Shown here piece by piece: positions 1-7,560 of a stretch of 64,000 nucleotides of DNA. The notes beneath the pieces are model-generated. The model had not been told where the DNA came from. It searched no databases and worked only from the letters and a program-made list of their open reading frames with translations. This DNA comes from Spirosoma foliorum (lineage in GTDB: Bacteria > Bacteroidota > Bacteroidia > Cytophagales > Spirosomataceae). The translations under genes were made by a program, and so were the position numbers. Position 1 is the stretch's first letter, and each line of letters starts with the position of its first letter. The stretch lies in NCBI RefSeq assembly GCF_014117325.1, contig NZ_CP059732.1, forward strand, positions 8,569,501 to 8,633,500, written 5' to 3'.

Positions 1-1
1 T

Positions 2-922
2 TATCGATTACGGACCCTCAACGACCTGAACGCGACTCATCCCGAACTAAGTGAATTGCTGCTCTCGGCGAAAGCGTCGCCTACACCGGTTTCGTATCAG
101 ACGGGTGCCGATGGCGAATTGTCGGTGCGTTGTACGGCAGTGCGGTTGCGGGGACGACTGGTTACGGTGGTCTCGTTGCAAAACATCCGTTCGGAATTAC
201 AACAACGTGAACTCGATGCCTGGCAGAACCTGACCAAGGTGTTGCGGCACGAGATCATGAACTCCATCACCCCAATTGTATCGTTGGCGGGCACTATGCG
301 CGACATTGTCGAGACCGATTTGTTGCCGTTTGCTTTACCAAGCGATAACGAGTTCAATGCGATCCCCTCGGTGGTTGGCGAGTCAATCAATGACCTGCGC
401 GATGCACTGACAACCATTGAGCAACGGGGGGCGGGTATCATGCAATTTGTGGACGCCTATCGGAATTTTACCACCATTCCACAACCCATTTTTGCCGATG
501 TGCCTGTTGAGCCGCTCTTACGAACGGTTGTGCAGTTGACCCAGGCTAATGCTCCTCAGTGTCAGATTGCGTTTACGGTTGGATCACCCAATCTGGCGAT
601 TCGGGCCGATGCTTCCCAAATTGAAATGGTGCTCCTGAATCTGGTAAAAAATGCCGTAGAGAGCGTTGAGAAAGGTATTATCCCCATTATCAACATCAGT
701 GCGGAATCGTTAGGGCCGCACGTAGTCATTCGCGTGACGGACAATGGGCCGGGTATTGAACCTGAAGCACTGGAGCAGATCTTTATTCCGTTCTACACCA
801 CCAAGAAAACCGGCTCCGGTATTGGTTTGAGCTTGTCCCGCCAGATCATGCAGCTCCACAACGGCCAACTCACCGCCGATTCCCGCTCTGGCGCAGGGAG
901 TACGTTTAACCTGACGTTTTGA
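2..922 (+). CDS. Sensor histidine kinase, C-terminal part (NtrY-like), partial
   Basis: The reading frame is open from base 2, so the gene starts before the window; only about 306 C-terminal residues are present. The end of a PAS-like sensor segment is followed by the phosphoacceptor H-box (LRHEIMNSITPI, near 220-290), the N-box (NLVKNAVES), the G1 box (DNGPGI) and a G2 region (TKKTGSGIGLSL), ending a few residues later. This is the complete dimerisation plus ATPase core of a histidine kinase. The motif HEIMNSITPI is typical of NtrY-like kinases of Bacteroidota, which usually pair with an NtrC-type response regulator. No regulator follows here, so the partner is probably upstream of the window. 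A perfect palindrome lies about 120 bp downstream. Confidence 0.93.
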   Translation, partial: YRLRTLNDLNATHPELSELLLSAKASPTPVSYQTGADGELSVRCTAVRLRGRLVTVVSLQNIRSELQQRELDAWQNLTKVLRHEIMNSITPIVSLAGTMRDIVETDLLPFALPSDNEFNAIPSVVGESINDLRDALTTIEQRGAGIMQFVDAYRNFTTIPQPIFADVPVEPLLRTVVQLTQANAPQCQIAFTVGSPNLAIRADASQIEMVLLNLVKNAVESVEKGIIPIINISAESLGPHVVIRVTDNGPGIEPEALEQIFIPFYTTKKTGSGIGLSLSRQIMQLHNGQLTADSRSGAGSTFNLTF

Positions 923-1043
923 TCGTTTTAACCTCTGACTGCGTTCAGGTTCCAAATTGGGGTTAAACGACTATGTACTAACCAAGAGGTGAAAATAAGT
1001 CTGCATAACATTCTGTTTTTCAATTGATTATGTTGTGTTTGCT

Positions 1044-1093
1044 AAAATGCCGCATTGAAAGCTGAATCGATTCAGCTTTCAATGCGGCATTTT
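1044..1093. terminator. Perfect 50-bp palindrome, probable bidirectional terminator
   Basis: Two 25-bp arms with no loop, starting AAAATGCCGCATTG and ending CAATGCGGCATTTT, lie between the kinase gene and the next operon. The T-run on both strands fits a rho-independent terminator; an extended cruciform or regulator site is the alternative. Confidence 0.7.
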
Positions 1094-1158
1094 AATTGGC
1101 CTTATCTGGATATTTTGTCTAGTTAATTTGTAGTTTTTTTTTGTTAAAAGTAGATAAA

Positions 1159-1193
1159 CGGAAAAAGATTACGTTCTTGTGTATGTAGTTTTA
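1159..1193 (+). promoter_or_regulatory. Shared 17-bp operator-like motif plus -7 box upstream of the UBL/DUF4132 operon
   Basis: CGGAAAAAGATTACGTT at 1159-1175 matches the elements at 25894-25912 and 28496-28514 read in the sense of their genes (CGTAAAAAGATTACGTT and CGTAAATAGATTACGTT). In all three, exactly 11 bp separate ACGT from an octamer resembling the Bacteroidota -7 box TAnnTTTG; here it is TAGTTTTA at 1186-1193. The motif occupies the -33 region, which suggests an activator site or an alternative-sigma -33 element. The copy here lacks one base of the palindromic arm. Confidence 0.6.
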
Positions 1194-1238
1194 GCTGATC
1201 GATTGAGCATGAGCAGTTGCAAGCGTAAAGCTGAAAGC

Positions 1239-1631
1239 ATGATACAGATAACGATACGAGATGAGAGTATGATGGGTAAAGTTTCCAATGAATTTTTGTT
1301 GGAAACAGGTAGTCCGAACATTACTGTCCAGGAGCTAATCCGATTACGAATTTATTATGAAGTTGCAGAGCACAATCGGAAAAGACCAGACTATTTTAAG
1401 GGACTAGTTCAACCTACTGAAGCAGAAACGATTTTGAACGGTCATAAACTGGCTGAACGAAAATTAGTTGATGCTGAAAAACAATACTATCTCGCCTTAG
1501 AAGCTTTTAAAACCAATGGTTTCTTTTTGTTGGTTGACCACCACCAATTTACAGAATTGGAAGAACAACTTGAGCTAGCGCCGTCTTCAACCGTTTCATT
1601 TATTAAACTAATTCCGCTGATAGGAGGATGA
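1239..1631 (+). CDS. Small beta-grasp (ubiquitin/ThiS/MoaD-like) candidate with C-terminal Gly-Gly
   Basis: The likely start is ATG 1239, giving 130 residues beginning MIQITIRDE; upstream GTG 1179 and ATG 1209 are also possible. The N-terminal strand, a following helix (ITVQELIRLRIYYEVAEHN), a long charged helical insertion and a C-terminal strand ending FIKLIPLIGG-stop resemble the ThiS/MoaD pattern, in which the last strand leads into a free diglycine tail. A terminal Gly-Gly is what E1-like enzymes adenylate in this superfamily. The stop codon overlaps the start of the DUF4132 gene (ATGA), so the two are translationally coupled. No E1, E2 or JAB peptidase is visible nearby. The fold assignment is inference from pattern, not from a profile match; the GG end and coupling are seen directly. 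Confidence 0.6.
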   Translation: MIQITIRDESMMGKVSNEFLLETGSPNITVQELIRLRIYYEVAEHNRKRPDYFKGLVQPTEAETILNGHKLAERKLVDAEKQYYLALEAFKTNGFFLLVDHHQFTELEEQLELAPSSTVSFIKLIPLIGG

Positions 1632-4600
1632 GTATTATTGATATAAATTTAGTCACTACCCCATTTTTTGAAAAACTGCTAAACGATAAACGGTTTTGGA
1701 TGGGAAATTTCACAAATTCCGAAAGCGAAAAGCAAAGTTTTGATGAAAATTACATTAAAGATATTGCCCAAGAATTACTGACACTGGCTAAAGTTCCTTT
1801 TGAAAAAATTGAAACCCAAAAGCTTGAGCAAGCGGGCTACTCATATAGTTCCAGTATGACAGTTACGATTCATTGTTTGGATCAAATTTGGGAATCGCAA
1901 CCAATCGAGTATAATGAAAATAAATTTGGCCAATTCGCACACTTTATACTAATCGCTTTAGTCAACCAGGTTCTTGAGGTATATTCACATCCTAACCGTT
2001 TTTTTTGCACAAACAATACTTTCTGGGGCGATGATGGAAGCAAATATGAATTTTTAATACAATTTATCTGGGCTGAGTTATGTCTGATGAAGCAGGTAGT
2101 GCAACAATTAGAATCACTTGATTTGCCTAATGAGTTATTAAAAAGTGGTAGACCTTATTTTGTAAATAGCTACCTGCGAATTTCAAACGAAACTTACTCA
2201 CAACAGGAAACGGAACGACTTGGCTATCAGTTTTCTCCTGTTCTTCCTAAGGATACGCCCAACGTTGACTTTGTTGAATGCTCCGCATCGGATTTGGCAG
2301 ATTTTGGGCAGTTTCTAAAAAAACAGCATATCGACCATTTTTATTTGTGGCATGACGATGAGAAGAATTATCAGTTTATAGGTGAACTATTAGCTGCTCA
2401 CTTGGCAGGGAAAGCGACTAGTATTGCTAAAAAGGAAGATGCTATAGAAATCAATTTCGACAGCCGTCAGGTCTTGATTCCAACCTATATAAATGAAGGA
2501 GATTATAAAAAAAACAATACTGTTGGGGTTGTTAAAATACTAAATTCATTGTTAGCTGAATATGGTTCAACAAAACGTATTTATGCTTGCTGTTACGACT
2601 ACCGGCCAAAAGAAGAAGCTCAAAATTACTTTGTTTGTGACATTTCCATTGGAACTCAAATTTTCGAATTACTCCATGAAATAAAAGAAATACCAGCCGC
2701 TAATTTCTCGCGCTTGGATGTATATCTACTGTGTGAAAATCAGGAAGATCTATCAGCAGGCATAAGCAATAATGCTAGAAAGAAGCTTTTGGGTATTGAA
2801 ATTCCTAATGGCACGGAATGGGAGGATTTATTTACGCTATTCCTCACATTAGATAGCCACAAAACCATGCCTGGTTCTAAATGGTATAAATCGTTGCGTG
2901 AATTGATTGATCGGATTGGTGAAGAAACCTATACCAATCTATCAATTGCCTGGATCAGGAAACTCCTTGAAAAAGCAGCAGAAAGTCTCCAAAATAACCC
3001 CTGGAAAGAGAAGCGTTTAAAAGAATATGGGTCCCTTCTGGCAGGCCCCATAGCCGAGAACCTTAAGGACGCATCCAGTCCAGAATGGGTACGAAACGTG
3101 TACGGGGCAAACTACCGCAACAAGGCAAACATTGCGACTCAAAATGGCTACTATTTTTATTATACGTTGGGAGGTAGAATTCTGAGAGGCATTCTTCACT
3201 CGGCTGTTGTGGTTCAGGATAAACAGTTAATTAAACTGGTAGATGAGTTTGGGATAAAAAATCCTACAGAGTGTGTGGATGTCATTCATATCTATACACA
3301 ACTGCCTACCCAAATCGGAATTCCTAAATTAACTCGGTTACGTTCAAAAATTAAAAACAAGAATATTCAGAGCAGGCTGGAAACGGCCTTGAAGAAAATT
3401 GGGGAGAAACTCAACCTGACCCCAGATCAGGTTGAGGAAATGTGTGTGTCCGATTATGGTCTCAACCAGAACCATGAATTGATGCAGGAAATAGGCGATT
3501 TTACCGCGAAATTTTCCATAGAAACCTATAAAAAAACGGCATTAATCTGGGTCGGACCCAATGAGAGAATACAGGCATCGGTTCCGGCAACCTTGAAGGG
3601 TGAATTCGCTAATGATCTAAAACGATTTAAAGCAACTACTAAAGAAATAGCGGGTTTACTAGCTGCCCAAAAAGACCGGATTGAAGGGTTTTACCTGAAA
3701 AATCGTACCTGGGCCTATCAGACCTGGTTTGATCTCTATATTACTCATCCGTTAGTTGGTGTTCTGGGTAAAGAATTGATCTGGCATTTTGATAATGGTT
3801 TGCAAAAAGGCCAGGGTATTTGGAATAATAATCAGTTTGTTGACGTACACCGACAGCCCTTGACCTGGCTTGACGAAAAGACAAACGTGCAGCTTTGGCA
3901 CCCAATTGGTTTTAATGCCGAATACATACTCAACTGGCGCACCTATATGATCGCCAACCAGATTGTGCAACCTTTCAAACAAGCCTTTCGGGAGGTGTAT
4001 ATCATTACCGATGCAGAATTGGCAACCTATAGTTATTCGAATCGGTTTGCAGGCCACATTCTAAATCGAGATCACTTTGGGGCGTTGTGTAAAGCCAGAA
4101 ATTGGACACCCAATGCAATGGCTACTAACCAGCCCACAAAGCGAGTGCCTGCCTGGGAACTCATGGTAGAGTATCTGGTAGATGAAGCCTGGCTAGGACA
4201 GCGTAGTAATTTTCACGGCTCGGCCCATCTCACAACCGATCAGGTTCGTTTTTATCGTTGTAAACAACCTATCAATCTGGATAGTGTGCCAGCCGTTGTT
4301 TTTTCTGAGTTGATGCGGGATGTTGATCTGTTTGTGGGCGTAACGAGTATTGCCAACGATCCTAACTGGCAGGACCGTGGCGATGGCTCTGTCAGGACGT
4401 ATTGGAACAACGCTGCATTCGGGGATTTGTCTGAATCCTCAGGGATTCGGAGGCAGGTATTGAAAAACTTGATTTCCAGACTGAAAATAGCGTCGAAATG
4501 TAGTTTCAGTGGTAATTTTTTAGTGGTGTCTGGTCAAGTTAGAACTTATAAAATCCACATGGGTAGTGGTAATATTTTAATGGAGCCCAATGACCAGTAC

Positions 4601-4762
4601 TTATGCATTGTGCCAGATGGCACCAAACTCAGACCCGCTGAGAAACTCTATTTGCCATTTGAGGGCGACCAAATGCTTTCAATGATTGTAAGTAAAGCAA
4701 TGCTTCTGGCCAACGATGAGAAAATAACGGATTCAACCATTCTTCGTCAGATTAGATCCTGA
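1628..4762 (+). CDS. DUF4132 (MolR-like) domain protein
   Basis: A 1044-residue protein starting at ATG 1628, preceded by the purine-rich TAGGAGG inside the upstream gene. The N-terminal ~480 residues are not recognised. The middle resembles helical-repeat sequence leading into DUF4132 (about 480-860: stretches such as LNLTPDQVEEM, VSDYGL, RLKG/EFANDLKRF, GFYLKNRTW). The C-terminal segment (about 880-1040), with RTYWNNAAFGDLSE and YKIHMGSGNILMEPND, is the module that commonly ends DUF4132 proteins. The family is known from E. coli YehI/MolR, is often fused to or encoded with WGR domains, and its biochemistry is unsettled. Coupling to the Gly-Gly protein by a 4-bp overlap and to a nucleotidyltransferase 1 bp downstream suggests a three-gene operon. 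Confidence 0.85.
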   Translation: MSIIDINLVTTPFFEKLLNDKRFWMGNFTNSESEKQSFDENYIKDIAQELLTLAKVPFEKIETQKLEQAGYSYSSSMTVTIHCLDQIWESQPIEYNENKFGQFAHFILIALVNQVLEVYSHPNRFFCTNNTFWGDDGSKYEFLIQFIWAELCLMKQVVQQLESLDLPNELLKSGRPYFVNSYLRISNETYSQQETERLGYQFSPVLPKDTPNVDFVECSASDLADFGQFLKKQHIDHFYLWHDDEKNYQFIGELLAAHLAGKATSIAKKEDAIEINFDSRQVLIPTYINEGDYKKNNTVGVVKILNSLLAEYGSTKRIYACCYDYRPKEEAQNYFVCDISIGTQIFELLHEIKEIPAANFSRLDVYLLCENQEDLSAGISNNARKKLLGIEIPNGTEWEDLFTLFLTLDSHKTMPGSKWYKSLRELIDRIGEETYTNLSIAWIRKLLEKAAESLQNNPWKEKRLKEYGSLLAGPIAENLKDASSPEWVRNVYGANYRNKANIATQNGYYFYYTLGGRILRGILHSAVVVQDKQLIKLVDEFGIKNPTECVDVIHIYTQLPTQIGIPKLTRLRSKIKNKNIQSRLETALKKIGEKLNLTPDQVEEMCVSDYGLNQNHELMQEIGDFTAKFSIETYKKTALIWVGPNERIQASVPATLKGEFANDLKRFKATTKEIAGLLAAQKDRIEGFYLKNRTWAYQTWFDLYITHPLVGVLGKELIWHFDNGLQKGQGIWNNNQFVDVHRQPLTWLDEKTNVQLWHPIGFNAEYILNWRTYMIANQIVQPFKQAFREVYIITDAELATYSYSNRFAGHILNRDHFGALCKARNWTPNAMATNQPTKRVPAWELMVEYLVDEAWLGQRSNFHGSAHLTTDQVRFYRCKQPINLDSVPAVVFSELMRDVDLFVGVTSIANDPNWQDRGDGSVRTYWNNAAFGDLSESSGIRRQVLKNLISRLKIASKCSFSGNFLVVSGQVRTYKIHMGSGNILMEPNDQYLCIVPDGTKLRPAEKLYLPFEGDQMLSMIVSKAMLLANDEKITDSTILRQIRS

Positions 4763-4763
4763 T

Positions 4764-5087
4764 ATGCTTCATCCTTATTTTTCGGCTCGACTGCCTGCCA
4801 TTCGAGCCGTTTGTCAGGCACATGGAGTAAATAAACTCTATGCGTTTGGCTCTATTGTCGATGGCCGTTTTATAGAAGGTAAGAGTGATATTGATCTATT
4901 TGTGGAATTACGCACAAACTCGCCTGAAATAAAAGCTAGAACCTTGCTACTATTATGGATTGATCTTCAACGTATTCTAAACTGCGATGTAGACTTACTA
5001 ACCAGTAAATGTATAAGAGGTAAATATTTTCAGAAATATCTCAAATTATATAAAGTTTTGGTATTCGATTATGAAGTTGCACGTTAA
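4764..5087 (+). CDS. MNT-family minimal nucleotidyltransferase
   Basis: A 107-residue protein. The motif AFGSIVDGRF followed by KSDIDLFVEL (about residues 27-48) is the GSx10DxD signature of pol-beta-type minimal nucleotidyltransferases, and CDVDLLT (about 76) supplies the third acidic residue. Such proteins are antitoxins (MntA) that modify HEPN toxins (HepT), or stand-alone nucleotidyltransferases. It starts 1 bp after the DUF4132 stop, so it probably belongs to that operon. No intact HEPN partner remains: only remnants of a second MNT/HepT pair follow. Its substrate is therefore unknown, and it could act on the DUF4132 protein or the Gly-Gly protein (speculative). Confidence 0.8.
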   Translation: MLHPYFSARLPAIRAVCQAHGVNKLYAFGSIVDGRFIEGKSDIDLFVELRTNSPEIKARTLLLLWIDLQRILNCDVDLLTSKCIRGKYFQKYLKLYKVLVFDYEVAR

Positions 5088-5309
5088 GATACTATACCAG
5101 ATCGATTTACGGAGACGAGTGTTGTTGAGTTGCTTATTGATTTTGGCGAAAGTTTAGATCCGATAAGCTCCGGAGAAAACTATTTTACAATTGCCCACTC
5201 GTTAGAGTCAGTATTGAACCGCTCTGTTGATTTAGCAACCGAGCGCTCCCTCAAAAATCCTTATTTCATAACGGTACTGGAGCAGACAAAAACGGTAATT
5301 TATGAATGA
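5088..5309 (+). pseudogene. C-terminal fragment of a second MNT nucleotidyltransferase
   Basis: In the same frame as the upstream gene, but after its stop, an open stretch without a start codon reads RFTETSVVELLIDFGESL and later NRSVDLATERSLKNPYF, ending VIYE-stop. This matches the C-terminal half of an MntA-type nucleotidyltransferase (the VDL motif); the N-terminal GSx10DxD part is missing. The stop overlaps the start of the HepT remnant, as in intact mntA-hepT pairs. Decay by 5' deletion is inferred. Confidence 0.65.
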
Positions 5310-5388
5310 TGATGTTCGTAAATGGCTAGTAGATATTCTGGACGCGATTAGAGGTATTCGCATAAATAGGATTCGACAACGCGAATAA
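5302..5388 (+). pseudogene. N-terminal remnant of a HepT-like HEPN toxin
   Basis: ATG 5302 opens a 28-codon frame, MNDDVRKWLVDILDAIRGIR, which matches the first helix of HepT-like HEPN proteins, and then stops. The catalytic RxxxxH motif lies beyond the truncation and is absent. It overlaps the end of the MNT fragment by ATGA. Together they are a dead toxin-antitoxin pair. Confidence 0.55.
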
Positions 5389-5461
5389 CTCCGCTTGGAC
5401 TTCACAAAGTGTACGGGCTTTCTTATCTTTAAAATCGTTTGCTACCCAACTGCCTATCCAT

Positions 5462-5914
5462 GTGAATTACCCACGCTACCAGTCCTTCTTCAACGCCGAC
5501 TGGACACCCATTCCAATTAAAGTGCTTCGGAGTCGGAACCCGGCTTTGGTGCTGTGTTTTTTGCAGGAAGCCTTCAAAGCGGATAACTATTCACCCGCAC
5601 TGACCAACGAACGACTGGTGGGTAATCTGGCCGATTTTCTGGAAATATGGGGTGACGCTGATGACGATAGCCTGATCAGCGTGATGATGAGTTACGATGA
5701 AAAAGCCACCAAACTTATCAAGGATTGGGTACGTGAAGGCTACCTGACGCTCTACACCAACGATCAGGGCGACGACCTGCACTCGCTCACGCCCGATATG
5801 GAAACGGTGCTCGGCTGGGTAGCATCGCTTATGCAAAAAAGAAGTTTCGTCGGTACTGAATCCCGCTTTTTAGATATTGTCCAGAAACTGCGCGAACTGG
5901 TACCGAATACAGCC
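5462..5914 (+). pseudogene. jetA: Truncated jetA (DUF3375) of a type I Wadjet system
   Basis: From GTG 5462 about 150 residues match the start of DUF3375/JetA, the kleisin-like subunit of the plasmid-restricting SMC complex Wadjet. The segment LASLMQKRSF-like VASLMQKRSFVGTESR with RFLDIVQKLRELV is the conserved DUF3375 motif. Full-length JetA is roughly 480-500 residues. Here the frame runs out at 5941 because it has been joined, about 5908-5914, to sequence from jetD in another frame. The rest of jetA, all of jetB and jetC and the front of jetD are missing, so this locus cannot encode a working complex. Confidence 0.8.
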
Positions 5915-6572
5915 GATTGCCCTGCCCACCAAGTTCATTGAAAGCAACCGACCTATTCTGCGCACGTTGCTAGACTACCTGATACCGGAGCATCTGAACG
6001 CCGACGAAACGGATTTCTACAAACGCTTTCACCTGTACGTAGAGGAGCCGATGGTTAAAATTCGGTTTCTGGATGCATCGTTACGTGTACACCCTACGTT
6101 ATCGCACATCAGCGTGTGGTTGAGCGAATTTCGCACGTTGCATCTGGGTGGAAGCCGCGTATTCATCGTCGAAAACCTGACCACCTTTCTGACCTTCCCG
6201 ACCTTCCCCGACAGCATCGCCATCTGGGGTGGTGGTTTCGCCGTTACATTGCTGGGCGGCACCGACTGGCTTCACGACAAACAACTCTACTATTGGGGAG
6301 ACCTGGACGCCCACGGTTTTCAGATACTGGACCAGTGCCGCAAACTATTCCCCAACACCCAATCTCTGCTTATGGACCGAGCTACGTTCGATGCACATAA
6401 GCATCTCATTACCACAGGTGAAACAACACCCGTAATGGAGTTGCCGTATCTGACGGAGGAAGAACAATCCCTGTTTCAGCTACTTAACCAAAACGGCTGG
6501 CGTGTGGAGCAGGAGAGGTTGGGGGAAGGGTGGGTGCAAAAAAATAGCAGAAATATTTCTCTGATTAAGTAG
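5912..6572 (+). pseudogene. jetD: Truncated jetD (Toprim nuclease subunit) of the same collapsed Wadjet
   Basis: The frame beginning LPTKFIESNRPILRTLLDYL matches the boundary between the DUF3322 and DUF2220 parts of type I JetD. The C-terminal Toprim-like domain is present: VFIVENLTTFLTFP (catalytic Glu) and YYWGDLDAHGFQILDQ (DxD), followed by SLLMDRATFDAH. An ATG at 5877 opens the frame but its first ~12 codons are out-of-frame jetA sequence, so it is not a native start. About 170 N-terminal residues are absent. The Toprim core looks undamaged, so a solitary nuclease-like product is conceivable, although relic status is more likely. Confidence 0.8.
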
Positions 6573-6591
6573 GGATGTTCAATTAGAAGGT

Positions 6592-7560
6592 CTATTTTCT
6601 ATTAGAGATCATCTCGACAATATCATTTCCTTCTTCTTCAATCCACTTGTCAGTTTGAATGAGCTGATTTATTAATGATTGGGCTTCTGGGGAGAAATCT
6701 AAAGGAGGCAAACCCGATAGTGGTTTGTTAAAATCCCACTGACTGCTATGATGTTCTGTCTTTGTATTGTATCGTTGAGCATCGGGGCGGGGCAGTAATA
6801 GATGAATCTTATAGCCGCCCAGAATCTTCTTAATTCGCGAGTAAAAATGCAACCCGTGGTGATCCCAATCGCAGGAGTAAAAGAGGGGGAGATTTAGCTG
6901 CCGTGTTCCAAGTCGTTCTAGTGGTTTTGTATTGCCACCACCTACGTACCATAGTTCAATATCATTTTCAAGGGCTTTGCGTGGAAGCTTGAGCATATTC
7001 AAGTTCTCGCATAAAACAACGTACTTGGCTGTTGGACAATCAACAACGAATCGCCATTGGTTATCCTTAGGGTCATCGTCGGGGAATCCTTCTTTTTCGC
7101 GGCCAAGTAATTGCAGCACTGCTTTTTTTAGTGATGGATGTGTGACAAAATATTTTGATTCTCTTTCTTCATTAATCGCCTTCTTAAAAACTTCCTTCAG
7201 AAAAGTGCGTTCAGTGGTGAGGCCCTTTAGGATTTCGGCGCGGTTATTATAGACAAAAATTAGTGTAGCAATGTCATCCTCCTCATAGTCTTGTAAGGCT
7301 GTATGTGGAAGCAGACTTAGGTCAAAAAAATCTTTAAAATCACGATACTTGTCTGCGTACCAACGCTCATAATAGGTATCAAACTTATCGGTTGGCAGCC
7401 AGACAGGCGTTTTCTGCCCTCCTAACTTCCGTCGAATCATTCGATTATGTTCAATAAAGTTAGTATTAATGAAAGGGTCGCGATGAAGTGCAGCAGTTGA
7501 TTTTCGGCCCTCATAAAGATCGTGCAACCGTTTAAGGCTCCCCCAGTTAATTTTTCGCAT
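6592..7560 (-). CDS. jetD: Wadjet JetD-like Toprim nuclease subunit
   Basis: A 322-residue protein, last gene of a four-gene operon. The N-terminal half (WPTDKFDTYYERW region, about 50-75) is helical. The C-terminal half is a Toprim fold: VVLCENLNML (Glu, about 182), then YSCDWDHHGLHFY (DxD, about 228-240). In Wadjet, JetD is the endonuclease that cleaves circular DNA captured by the SMC complex. It overlaps jetC by 14 bp. The sequence differs clearly from the type I jetD relic on the other strand, so this is a different Wadjet type (II or III; not resolved here). It faces the relic tail to tail, about 20 bp away. Confidence 0.82.
   Translation of the reverse strand: MRKINWGSLKRLHDLYEGRKSTAALHRDPFINTNFIEHNRMIRRKLGGQKTPVWLPTDKFDTYYERWYADKYRDFKDFFDLSLLPHTALQDYEEDDIATLIFVYNNRAEILKGLTTERTFLKEVFKKAINEERESKYFVTHPSLKKAVLQLLGREKEGFPDDDPKDNQWRFVVDCPTAKYVVLCENLNMLKLPRKALENDIELWYVGGGNTKPLERLGTRQLNLPLFYSCDWDHHGLHFYSRIKKILGGYKIHLLLPRPDAQRYNTKTEHHSSQWDFNKPLSGLPPLDFSPEAQSLINQLIQTDKWIEEEGNDIVEMISNRK

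Noticed and set aside
5462..6572. Single novel fused JetA-JetD gene
   Set aside because: The two parts are in different frames and each lacks essential sequence; a deletion junction is the simpler reading.
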